A stretch of DNA of 64,000 nt from Lichenostomus cassidix (lineage: Eukaryota > Chordata > Aves > Passeriformes > Meliphagidae), in the NCBI GenBank assembly GCA_008360975.2, contig CM039189.1, forward strand, positions 9,924,056 through 9,988,055, written 5' to 3'. This document shows positions 52,801 through 62,200 of this stretch, piece after piece. The position numbers were made by a program, and so were the translations under genes. Below the pieces are notes generated by a model. It had not been told where the DNA came from, made no database searches, and saw nothing but the letters and a program-made list of their open reading frames with translations. Positions within the stretch are counted from its first letter, which is position 1; every line of letters begins with the position of its first letter.

Positions 52801-55800
52801 CCTAAGCTGGGAGCTGCAGCCAGATGTACAGACTCTTGAAACAGATACTCCAAGGTTGAGTTCATCTACACCAAAAGCAGGATTCATGCAGATTTCTTGA
52901 ACAATATAGCACTGTAAACACATATATGCTCTGTAGCAATTCCTACTTCCTCTTCCTCTTTTATTGAAGTGCTTTAGGGATTTGTCAGGGGAGAAAAACC
53001 ACAAAGCCTTTCTTTACACAACTTTGGAACTAAAGGCTTTGAGGAAAGATATAACAGAATAATTAAAAAATACATCTTTAGGGTAGCTGGTGCTTAAAGA
53101 GGCTTAGCATATTCTGGTTTGATCTGGCTGCTGTTACTTAAATGGGTGCTATCAACCTGAACCAGAGGGACACATACACCTCTCTTTCTCTGTCAAATTC
53201 CTTCCTCACTCGTTGAGGTAATATATAGCATTGGTAAAAACTGTGATCGTTATAAGCTCAGACTCTCAGTTTTCTTTCATTACCACCTGGAGTCAATACA
53301 AAAAAGGTCAGACAGGTTTTTATATTTATGTCTTTTCATAGGAAATTTACATGTCATCACCACAGAGATGTAACCTGAAAATCCACTGAAGTCCAGCCAG
53401 CAGATGGGCTGCGGAATTAGAAACCAAGCCCTGATCCATTTGCAGAATGAGGGACAGGCCACTGGAAGAGCCACTAAATGAAGCAGAGCAAATGTCAGCA
53501 ATATAAGAGGGCCTGGAAAAGTCAGTGGAGGGCAAGAAGTTTCAAAAACGAGGCCCACCAACATCTGTGTAGGGAGAAAGACATGCCAGCTCTGAAGAAA
53601 GAGGTCCTAGACAGAGTCCCCTACATCTCCAGTCTTTTCCAGACAAGCTCAGGGGTGAGTTGTAACTACTCTCCCAAATATCACTGCAGCACGAGCAGGT
53701 TACTATTCAATACAACGGTGCCGTAATAAGGAGTCATGAAGAAAGCAGGGCACCACGCACACTGTGGTACAGGTGTGAACCACAGCCTTTGTTCACATGC
53801 CCTCCAGCTGCTGCTGGTTATAACACAATGGAGGGATTAGTTGAAGTGAGCTGGCAAAGCTGCTGTGGGATGATGAAAAGTGCACGCATACCCGGAAGGA
53901 TCATGTTTGTCTCATTTCAGCACCATGTCAGTACATTGTGTCAGGAAAGGTGCATCAGGATGCCCTTTAGCACAGGGATAATCAAACAAACAAGTTAATT
54001 TCCAGGGCTTATGAGAGGCAAGTGAATGCAACATCTCAAGGAGGACAGAAGTGGAGAAGCTTGGGTAGGAACAAGACCAAAGGCTTGGTGTAGAGATCCT
54101 CCACCACACAGCTCTAATCCTCTTTCCTTCCTATGCTCTCACGCACTGCTCTGACCTCACCTTTCCTGCCTCTCCCACCCTTCCCCTGGGAAAGCTGCCT
54201 TCAGTGTATAGTTACATGAACACTTCTTCCAACAGGCTGGGCAGTGCTCACCCTCCCCACCCAGCCCAGCCTCTGCCTCTCCTGCTGCCATTTCAGCTCT
54301 GTGCCCACACAACACTTCAGAGGGAGGGGAGCTCTGGAAATGAAGTCACTGGAATGACCTGGGTTAAGAAAAAAACTTGTAAACTGGAATCATCTCACTG
54401 ATTCACTTTAAAGTCCCTTTTCAAACAATAGCAGCAGCACAAGGAGAAAGGCTGCAGCAGCAGCAAATATGGCTTTTAGACAGGCTTTGCCAACAGAGAC
54501 TGCGAGGCCTACTACACAAACAGCATCCACTGATATGCATTTATCACAGCAACTCCCAAGGAAACAGTACTTCCTCAAGATATCTATGTGTTTACACACC
54601 ACCAAACCTGGTTACTGCAATACCACAGAAATACACATCTGGCCTGCTCCTAAGTCTCACTCACACTTGGTATCTCAGGGACTTTGCATACATTTCATGA
54701 GTGTTTGATGTTTCCTATCTCTACACCAAGCCCATTATAAAGAACACAAACCAAAGTAAGCAGTTCATGCTAGAGTGGTTATGTTTCAGAACCTCCTGTA
54801 AAATTACTTTTTAAAAGCCTGAAACATTCTATTGGTCAAAAAACAGGTGAGCAGTAAGGGTCACAATTACATTAACCTTCACTGCAAGAATCTTCCACCT
54901 GCCCTCTGTCATTAACACTAATTTCCTATGAGCAACCTTCTGAAATAGTCTATATGTGGATTTTTCAACAGATTAAAATCTTAACTCTCCAACCAGAACT
55001 GAGATAAACCCGAGATGGATGAGACTCAGTTGTGTGCAAAATCTCTAAGAAGGTCATTTGTAAAATGGTTTTACCTTCTGGACATAATTTCTCAAATTAA
55101 TCCAGAGTCTGAAGGCTAACCTTTTCTGGCACTGCTGTGAGGCAAGGCAAACTTCAAAGAAACCTAAATTAGCACATAGACTGTGCAAGACCAAGAATAC
55201 ACTTTCACACAGAGAGTAACTCCCAACTACAGCAGGCAAGCTCTACAATCAGCATGAAGATGCAAAGACCTATGGAAAGGCTGGGAAAGCTTATGAGCTT
55301 TATAATGAATAGTGGGCAGAAGGGGAGCTGGGCCAGGAAATAAAACCCCTCTGTTTAGAAAGCAGGAACTGTGTTGTTATCTTGTGTCAAATTATACTGG
55401 AATGAAATATTACCAGGACTTTGAAAAGAGCTCATGTCTCAGTAAAAACCTTGGAAAAACCTACCCCTAATCCAGGAGGTGGCACTAAACCAAAAGTGCA
55501 GGACAAATGGAAGGAATGACAGAAAAGTAAGGACAGGAAAGACTTAAGGACTATCATTGGGAAGCTGATTGTAAACATGCCAGTGAGTTTCAGAAATGAC
55601 CTCTACAACAGGACTGAAGAATCAAAGGAGCTTCTTCTAAAGGCATAAATTCAAATACCACAGGATCCAGGAGATTGCTGTCCTGTGCATCCTAGCACCA
55701 GCTTGGCCAACACAACCAAACATACCTACTTTCAGAGTGAGGTATTAGTGAAAAACATTGTTGAAATAAGCCAGTCCCTTCTTTCTCTCTAAAGTTTCTT

Positions 55801-56209
55801 GTGATCCTGTTGCTTTGTCAGAAAGGCTGGGAAAGAGCAAAGTGTATATTGAAAATCTGTTATTTACTTATTTGAAAATGGGGCAAGAAGATGTTTTGTA
55901 ACAACATATGAAAAAAAAGATTGGGAAACAGTCAAAAGGTAATGCTTTTTTCTACTTATGTTTGACTTAACAGAAGTCTCCAGAGTCTACAGGTTTACTA
56001 TAAAGAGGGCTCAGTTTTCAGCTCCTTATTTACTTATCCACATCCAAATGTATTGGCAATAATTTCTTGCAAAAAAAAATGTCTACCAAAATTTATTTAG
56101 GACATATAGAAAAGAATCACTTCTATTTTAAAGGTCTCATCTTACCTGTCAAGAGCTGGAGTTAGACGGTAATCTTTGGTTGCTGACAGGATGGCTTTGA
56201 TCAGATTAT
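4759..56209 (-). CDS. ST3GAL3: ST3GAL3, beta-galactoside alpha-2,3-sialyltransferase 3 (C-terminal 242 residues, six exons; 5' part outside window)
   Basis: This Golgi type II membrane enzyme of family GT29 transfers sialic acid from CMP-Neu5Ac in alpha-2,3 linkage to terminal galactose, preferring Gal-beta-1,3/4-GlcNAc chains of glycoproteins and glycolipids. Joining 56146-56209, 49150-49245, 44555-44741, 25283-25429, 17217-17363 and 4759-4848 on the minus strand gives one open frame: 2 leading bases, 242 codons and TGA. Sialylmotif L ([18 protein letters not shown] and onward), motif S ([18 protein letters not shown]), motif III (HYYE) and motif VS (HNIQRE, H-X4-E) are all intact. The motif L and S cysteines form the family disulphide. 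Human ST3GAL3 is about 375 residues, so roughly the last 65% is here. The tail, signal anchor and stem exons lie above 64000. Paralogues ST3GAL4, 5 and 6 fit less well, since [18 protein letters not shown] and the ITDLTSGI end are ST3GAL3-like. Confidence 0.96.
7645..7683 (+). repeat. 25-bp-period short duplication
   Basis: caccttaaatagca occurs twice, 25 bases apart (about 7645 and 7670), each flanked by gtatgc/gtatac-like bases. Confidence 0.8.
8348..8375. promoter_or_regulatory. 28-bp imperfect palindrome with homeodomain-like cores
   Basis: The arms ccccg/cgggg and tgtaat/attaca surround a central CA, giving TGTAATCAATTACA in the middle, with only two arm mismatches. Paired TAAT/ATTA cores could bind a homeodomain dimer. 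This is a structural observation only; function is unproven. Confidence 0.35.
9230..10500 (-). mobile_element. Ancient CR1/L3-like LINE remnant
   Basis: On the plus strand this reads as the complement of a widespread amniote LINE. Recognisable stretches are tctcaaggtgctcatggtct with cctggatggtattttgatcc (about 9338-9378), ttgtctcatcacaaattcc (about 9403), gtgccaaaaatcattaaagc (about 9444) and agtaaatccacattgtg (about 9728). Identification is from memory of the family. The outer borders are uncertain. Confidence 0.6.
16120..16260. mobile_element. Possible old LINE 3' fragment
   Basis: The block ctgagagcttgttccaaagt followed by ctcattacactgataattag resembles a diverged CR1/L3-type 3' segment. 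Similarity is partial. Confidence 0.3.
17217..17363 (-). CDS. ST3GAL3: ST3GAL3 coding exon E, sialylmotifs S and III
   Basis: This 147-bp exon (49 codons, phase 0/0) has acceptor ctcag and donor gtagg. It encodes [40 protein letters not shown] and NIKMSAIKE. Motif S binds both donor and acceptor, and its Cys (HNCDEV) pairs with the motif L Cys. Motif III is HYYE, whose His is needed for activity in the family. This is the most diagnostic exon for ST3GAL3 over its paralogues. An ATG-initiated frame inside the exon is not a separate gene. Confidence 0.98.
19554..19615 (+). repeat. 31-bp imperfect tandem duplication
   Basis: cactgtcccagtaccaccct and cactgtctcagtaccaccct begin 31 bases apart (19554 and 19585), each followed by ctctct. 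Confidence 0.85.
19911..20009 (+). repeat. Perfect pentanucleotide microsatellite (CCTCT)n
   Basis: About 19.8 uninterrupted copies of CCTCT (AGAGG on the transcribed minus-strand sense) occupy 99 bp with no mismatch. It lies in the intron between exons D and E, about 2.5 kb upstream of exon E in transcript order. The pure polypurine/polypyrimidine tract has mirror symmetry. It explains the repetitive REERRGEE-type frames on the minus strand, which are not a protein. Confidence 0.98.
25283..25429 (-). CDS. ST3GAL3: ST3GAL3 coding exon D, region between motifs L and S
   Basis: This 147-bp exon (49 codons, phase 0 at both ends) has donor gtagg and acceptor accag. It encodes [40 protein letters not shown] and FNNGLMGRG. 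The start at AGT, base 25429, is chosen because KEKV|SASDG then agrees with the family. An AG two bases further in would break the frame. On the minus strand its acceptor is preceded by an unusually long T-rich tract (25441-25527). Skipping this exon would keep the frame but delete part of the catalytic core. Confidence 0.97.
25441..25527 (+). repeat. A-rich low-complexity tract (T-rich on the transcribed strand)
   Basis: In 25441-25510, 58 of 70 bases are A, with interspersed G and C. On the minus strand this forms a long pyrimidine-dominated run ending about a dozen bases before the exon D acceptor. Confidence 0.9.
30072..30088. repeat. Short inverted repeat TTTCTAGAGTCTAGAAA
   Basis: This 17-base near-perfect palindrome is followed within 10 bases by another ctctagag. 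It is probably incidental. Confidence 0.6.
30343..30450 (+). repeat. 54-bp tandem duplication
   Basis: The unit 30343-30396 is repeated immediately at 30397-30450 with two substitutions (ccaac/ctaac and cagagc/cacagc). Each copy ends gacaggttataaa. Confidence 0.97.
33892..33907 (+). repeat. Short (TAAA)n microsatellite
   Basis: Four near-consecutive taaa units lie in intron sequence. Confidence 0.75.
35641..35678 (+). repeat. 22-bp-period short tandem duplication
   Basis: taaataaattgaactc occurs at 35641-35656 and again at 35663-35678. Confidence 0.85.
40395..40500 (-). mobile_element. Possible MIR-like SINE fragment
   Basis: On the minus strand a B-box-like GGTTTGAGTCC (40429-40439) is followed by cacagcctgcagttgtgtga, reminiscent of the MIR tRNA-derived head and core. 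No intact A box or cloverleaf is present, so it is not a tRNA gene. Confidence 0.35.
42170..43080 (+). mobile_element. Degenerate CR1 LINE (reverse-transcriptase region to 3' part)
   Basis: Segments occur in CR1 order. They are a caggtggatttgtcaagagt block (about 42253), a ggaattcagtaaagcttctgac block (about 42341, the 'dFSKAFD' region of the RT), a tcattatcaacctggatgatgg block (about 42530, the 'INDLDDG' region), and an ending ctgaagaaccgaaagacaagg block (about 43025). Indels and stops break every frame, so it is an old dead copy. Confidence 0.75.
44555..44741 (-). CDS. ST3GAL3: ST3GAL3 coding exon C, second half of sialylmotif L and linker
   Basis: This 187-bp exon has acceptor tgcag and donor gtaag. 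One base (G) completes Arg, then 62 codons follow. It starts [20 protein letters not shown], the end of motif L, then [20 protein letters not shown] and [20 protein letters not shown], ending KV. The [16 protein letters not shown] block is characteristic of ST3GAL3. Reading continues past the donor into intron for a few codons ([12 protein letters not shown]) before a stop. That extension is intronic because exon D resumes exactly at SASDGF, as in other vertebrates. The exon ends in phase 0. Confidence 0.97.
46066..46102 (+). repeat. 12-bp tandem duplication plus T-run
   Basis: ctagctttgtag is repeated head to tail and followed by a run of about 12 T. Confidence 0.85.
47980..48660 (-). mobile_element. 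Second ancient CR1/L3-like LINE remnant
   Basis: The core aggtcagactaatgggtctg followed by tagctccctag (about 48276-48306), then tacaggtattatgtttgtt and aatctccagtcacccagaac (about 48353-48390), follows the complement of the same LINE family as 9230-10500. It is very diverged; borders are approximate. Confidence 0.45.
49150..49245 (-). CDS. ST3GAL3: ST3GAL3 coding exon B, first half of sialylmotif L
   Basis: This 96-bp exon has acceptor cacag and donor gtgag. Phase is T + 31 codons + AG. It encodes the start of sialylmotif [20 protein letters not shown] followed by [12 protein letters not shown]. Motif L binds the CMP part of the donor. Its cysteine (RRC) pairs with the motif S cysteine in exon E. 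The sequon Asn-Lys-Ser within ANKSLG is a possible N-glycosylation site at about residue 170 on human numbering. The terminal AG joins the first G of exon C to make an arginine codon (AGG). Confidence 0.95.
49246..56145 (-). other. ST3GAL3 intron between exons A and B
   Basis: This 6,900-bp intron has donor gtaag and acceptor cacag. It is mostly AT-rich unique-looking sequence with A/C-rich runs (about 50478-50520). I see no recognisable gene or well-preserved repeat. Confidence 0.8.
56146..56209 (-). CDS. ST3GAL3: ST3GAL3 coding exon A (first in window), [20 protein letters not shown]
   Basis: This 64-bp exon lies between an acceptor ending cccag and a donor gtaag. It starts with AT, completing an Asp codon begun in an upstream exon outside the window, and encodes 20 full codons. 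It ends with AG, the first two bases of a serine codon completed by the T that opens exon B. The peptide belongs to the start of the lumenal catalytic domain just before sialylmotif L and matches the human segment closely, with small conservative changes. Its short length makes it easy to miss by open-frame scanning; the match and the phase agreement with exon B support it. Confidence 0.93.
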
Positions 56210-59200
56210 CTGGGAAGAAAGGAAGAAGACATTAGGAACAAGTTCTTACTTCTAGCAGAAATGAGAAACAATGTGATGTAAAGCATCTGAAGCAGTTACT
56301 TGAAGGAACTGAAAGGTTCTCATTAGGAATGAACACTAAGTTGAACATTCCTATTTTCTCTGGACAATGACCTTCACACATGGCCTGCTAAGACATGCTC
56401 TGTGCCAAATTCTGATGCAGTGCGCAATTGCCTTGCATGGAGAGTGTTACAGGGAACAAGCACAGTACATTTTGTAGCAGTGATTTCATATCCACTGCCC
56501 TGAGATGGCAGTTTCACAAACATTTCAGACTTTGAAAGGCCAGGATCACTGTCACTGCTTGCCCTCAGACAAGCTTTTATGCAGCTGAGTGGTGAACTGG
56601 ATGCAGGAACAGAACCAGGTTAAAACAGATACTTTTTATTCTGCAGGTTACTTTCAGCTGAGGTTCCTCAGTCTGGGTTTCCTCAATTAAACAACCATAA
56701 CTGCTCAAAGAAATGCCTATGGAACCACAGCCTATACTGGTATCCCAAGAATGCTGCAGCAACCAGAAGGTGTAAGTTATGCAAGCATAGACACACCATA
56801 AATTAAATTCATTAAGTTGGAGAAGCACAATTATTACATATAAATAATTCCGTGGTCTATGGAAATTTCTGAGTCTGTTTCCCTCTAGATTTTGTAACTT
56901 GTCCCTAATTTTTCCACCTCTATCTCCCACAGAGGTCCAAACTCCTTTACCATGACTCAGCCAAGGCTAAGAAGCAGCAATGCTCTGGCTAATCTGGACT
57001 TAAAAATGGACCAGTAATTTCAGAATGTCTGTACTGGGTCTGACAAAAAGTCCATCTGCCTCCAAATCCTGACTCTAATTGTGGTCTTCAGCAGATGTCT
57101 AAGAGGAGAACAAAACTAAAGGAAACAGATGTATTTCCCTGAAATTCTCTCCTGCTGTTTAACTGTTTTCAAATAAGGGATTTCCCATGTAAGATACAGC
57201 TTCTTTGTATCTGATAACACACAATGATTTCTCTTCCATGGGCTCAGAATCCTCCTCAATCCATATGGACATTCAATCACTTCCATTTCCTGATTTTGAA
57301 TATAGCTTCTCTGAGCTTCATTTATACTGGAAAAGATTGTGAACATTTCCAAAATCTCTTCCATCTTTGCTGGGGAGATTACAAATACCCATAATATCCT
57401 TAAATATATCAGTCAACTAGTTCAAAAGTTCTTAGGAAACAACCAGTGAAAATGAATAAATAAGTCTAATTTCTTTACAAAAGATTAAAAAATACACAGA
57501 AACATTAAGAAAAACCAACAAGTGATTCTTCACATTGAACTTAAACAGCTTTCCTGACAGTCACTAATTTCTGCAATCGGCACAGTTAGAGGAGACCCTT
57601 TCAAACAAAGTTCTGTTCTCATCTACTGTGTCCCTCCTCAGAAACAACAGGACAAATGTGTGGGACAAACACAGGAGCTCAAGGCAGCCCACATGCCAAA
57701 GAGCCTTGAACCTGACAACAAGACACCCAAAAGTGATAATTACTTTGACAATTACTTTGAGATTTGGGGAAGTTTTTGACATGGCAGCACTGATAGCCCT
57801 TGTGAGCCATTACAAGCTGGGGAGTGTGATTAACATCATAGTTTGGAATGGAGTAAGGGACGAGGCAATTTATAAGGGCAAAAGTGACTTTGATTACGAA
57901 ATAGTGTTGTTTAATTTTCCTTCATCTGAAGAATTTCTTCTGATGCATAGGCAGCAAGCTTCCCCTCCAACAGGAATGCTATTCTCCTAAATCTGCCAGT
58001 AGGTTGCTGTGACCTCTAATGGCACCATGCCATAGTCCTCTCCTTGGCTTGCTTCATACGTTGACTTTTGGACAGTATACATTACTGACGTTCTTTTCTC
58101 ATATGCTCAGAGAAGAGATCAAAGGATTGCATGTCAAGGGCTGCAACCTCCCATCTACCAAGCTTTTGTTATGCCAGTTTTGTTTTACCACCCACAAGTT
58201 ACACCCTGCACTACTTGGAGACCATCTGATGGACCATTCTAAAAAGAGCATTAAAAGAATACAGTTGAGTAATGCACTTAATTCTGGTTTACTCCTCTTG
58301 CCAGATAATTAGCAATGCCTTCTTAGTGAATGCTCAGGAATGAAATAAAACTACTTTAGGAATGGATATGGCAGCATTTGGAATGAAGGTGCTTCCCAAA
58401 GAAAACCAAACCAGACAACAGTATAGAGCATTCAGTACAGATTATGAATGGACAAATAGGAGATAGCTCTTCAGCAGCCCCCATAGTACAATACATGGCA
58501 TCCAAATGGTTTGGAAATTGCACAAATGTCAGTGTTACCTTTCAAAACTGCTGAACTGAGCTCAATAAAAGACAAAGTACTTCGCTGTCAAGCGTTCACT
58601 CACAGCAGGAATGAAGGTGGCACCAAGTCCATCTAGCCTAGCCCCCTTACTGGAAGCCAGGAGCAGGAGCTACAAGCACTCACACGAAAAGGTAATGGCT
58701 GGGGCAGGGGAGAGGCACTACATCTGGTTGAGCTAGAACTCTACTACACAGCTGCTGAGGTGGGCACTTGCACCTTGACTCTGGCACTAGGATGGAAAGA
58801 CAAGACCTCCTCCAGAAGCAGTTTCTGCATTTTCATAGGGAAAAGTTTGAAGGATCAGCAAATGCTGCTGTGGCTGATCTGCAACCTTGCACAAGACCAC
58901 AAAGGAATAAAGAACAATAAGGAACCACGGGCAGGATCTTTTACTATAGCTGGGGCAAGGTGGAGGGTCACTTGCAATCACCACTGCAAAGACTACTATG
59001 ACAGATTTCAGTGACCTGCAGGACTCAAAGCAGGGTTCACCTCCAGGCTCTGACTAAAGAAAATTTGGCACCAGGAAAGCACGTGCTTTATGTAATGTTA
59101 ATTGATGAGGCATGCTTTCTCCAGGGTAAGAAAAAAGTGAAAGGATGATGAGTACAGTCTGCCTTATACACCTATGTAGTGAGCAATAATAGCGGGTGCA

Positions 59201-62200
59201 AGTACATGTAACAAATGCCACAAATAAAAATTCCTTCCTGGTTCAAGTAACAGGATCTGTGCTCAGCCACTGACTGGAAGGCAAGGCCTGAAAGAACTTC
59301 TGCAAGGACAAAAGAAAGGCCAAATCTTCTAGATGAACACATCAGCAGGGCAAGCAATCTACTGCAGCTTGTTTATTATATTTTTTTCTTGTCACAGAGA
59401 ATTTAGATCACTGGGGAGAGTGGGAGATTATTTAACCCATTCATCTATCAACCACTGTGTATGCACTCTTACTATAAAAACAAAGCAAGAAGCCTCTGCA
59501 CATTTTTCTCCCATCTAGAGGAGGAGTTGACTACATTTATCTAAGAATCCTGAGTTATCTTGACATATTCTATCAACTTTGCCTTATAACACTAGAAGAT
59601 TCAAAAGCCAGCTCGGGTCTGCATGATTTCTCTGAAACCAAGTACATCTTGACTTCAGGTTGACCCTGAAATTTTCAGACATTTGGAAAAACTAAATAGT
59701 TAGAAATCAGGCAGACAGTGACCACACAGTGAGAACCAGCCTAAGTCTCAATTCTAGCCTTTTTCTCTGTTACTTATGTGAAGGAATAGAGGAGACCTTC
59801 ACTGTAAATGTCAACAGCACTTAAAATTGTTTCTAATGCAGAAACTTCTTGCTTGTATCACCAAAAAAAGATGGGAGGCCTTTCCAGTCCACAGGGCTTA
59901 CTGCAGGCATCTCACAGTGTCTACCTTCTGCCTGCCTTGAAAGTAGGCAAATTGGGATGCTTGGGCACTGCCAAGTGGCCAAGAGAAGAGACCATAATTT
60001 TGCAAGTTGTTTATATCAGACATCCCCCTCTCAACCCAGCCAGTCTACATGCCCCTATTGCCAGCAGCAAGCGTGTGAATACCATGTGTTAGGGTCAGGG
60101 AACAGCATGCTGCTGCAGTCTGTGTCTTTGCCCTGGGAGCTGTGGCCAGTGCCCATCTTCACAGGTGGTCACCCAGCTGCCACCCCTCCAGCCAGCACTT
60201 CTGCAGGGTCCTGGGCATCAACTCCAGCTTTTGGGAATAGACTGATTCAAGTGAGGTTGATTGACATTCCGTAAAGTATGCCAGGAGACTCTGCACATGG
60301 GTCCCTGTCCCATGATAACAGAATGCCACGTGTGTGTCAGCTTTGTGGGGAGAGTAAACTAAACACTATCAATGCTATGGATTAAACAAATCACAGTATT
60401 TACAAACAAGTTCCAAGCACAAGTCAGTGCATACACTTTTTAAAATACGCTACACAAAAGTTCAGCTCTGTATAAAGTTCCTCCTTCAGCATTTTTTTAC
60501 CTTACGGGCTTGCTCCATATGGGAGTTGAGAAATGACCCTTAACAGAAGAGTTTTTACATCTTTTGATGAATGATCTTTACAGCAGGTCAAGGGAGGTGA
60601 TTCTGCCACTCTGCTTACCCCTAGTGAGGTGACATCTGGAGTGTTGTGTCCAGTTCTGGGCTCCTCAGGACAAGAGAGACATGGAGCTCCTGGAGCACGT
60701 CCAGTGGAGGGCAGCAAAAATGATGAAGGGACCAGAGCATCTCTCTTATGAGGAAATGCTGAGGGAGCTGGGCCTGTTCAGCCTCAAGAAGAGAATACTG
60801 AAAGGGACCTAATCAATATCTATCAGTCTCTGAAGGGAGGTGTCAGAGGATGGACCAGGCTCTGCTTAGTGGTGTCCAACAATAGGACAAGAGGCAACAG
60901 GCAGACTGGTGCACAGAAAGCTCCATCTGAAAATAAGGAAGAACTTCTTCACTGTGCAAGTGACCAAGCACTGGAACAGATTGTCCAGAGAGGGTGTGGA
61001 ATCTCCCTTACTGGAGATATTCCAGAACCATCTGGACACAATCCTGTGCAATGTGCTCTGAAATGATGCTGCTTGAGCAGGGAGGTGGGACCAGATGACC
61101 ACTGTGGTCCCTTCCAACCTGACCCATTCTGTGATTTGCCACCCTGGTGCCCAGCACGAGGCCGTGGACCCAAGTCTCACCACATGTTCTGTTCTCTCTT
61201 CCAGAAACAACACATCCAGCTGCAGACACACAAGATTGTATTTTTGTGAAGCTCTGAATCCAGTGATTACAACAGGTACCACAGTGTGTCTGAAATTCCC
61301 CTCATCACTTCTTTTCATTATTGATCAGCTTAATTTAGGAGGTCAGTGCAGTAAAAAGTAGCTACAAAGAATTCCAGCATTTAGCAGTACATTGCAAGCA
61401 CATGAACTGGCTCTCAACCACAGCTAAATACAAACTGAGGAATCTGTCCCCAGATCAAAACTTGGGTGTAGATACAAGAGAGTGGTTTCTTGAGATCATT
61501 AGCTGTATCAGATTTAGATGGTTTACTGGAGATGAACTTTACTAAAAACAGGACTTAAAACTGCCACTCCTCACAATATCTCCATTAATGATTTTTAATG
61601 GCATTAAGACAAGAGGCATATAGTGTTGCCTAGAGACAAAACAAAAGAAAAAAAGTGCACTGAATGTGCATGGTACCCTCCCTAGCAATTTTAGAAGAAC
61701 CTGGCATGCATTAAGTTTAAGCTCTATTAAAGCCCTTAAGGCCTTTTTTTATAACAAGATATAAATAAAATACATAACATTTGGACTCTTCATTTACATC
61801 GTTGTTTTGGAGCCTTCAGGGATTTTTTTTTCCAAGCTTTTCTTCACAACCAAGAGTTTGTTTTTTCAGAACACAAGCTTAGTTCCCAACATAATCCCAG
61901 GGCTTGGAAAGTTGGAACATTCATTTAAAAAACAATTATGAAAAAAATAGACAGCATTTTGCAATAACCATGCATTAATTTTGATCTAAACTCAAGTTCA
62001 ATGCACAGGAAGCAATAAAGTCTGAAAAAAGAAGCAAATTCACGCCAAATAAAAACAGTCCTTGAAGATTCACAGTGTGCTGGTTAAAGACAAGCAGAAA
62101 ATAAATCGAGTTGTTATAGAGGGCTCTGCATTTTTTGATGACCCTCCACAGGTGGCCAGGCAATAGCTTCAAGGCCAAAAAACTCAATAAACTACTACAG

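Noticed and set aside
60480..60520. Donor-like gtaaaaaaatg after a possible exon on the minus strand near 60502
   Set aside because: The upstream peptide does not match the expected ST3GAL3 FGIKGQ exon, and the phase is unsupported.
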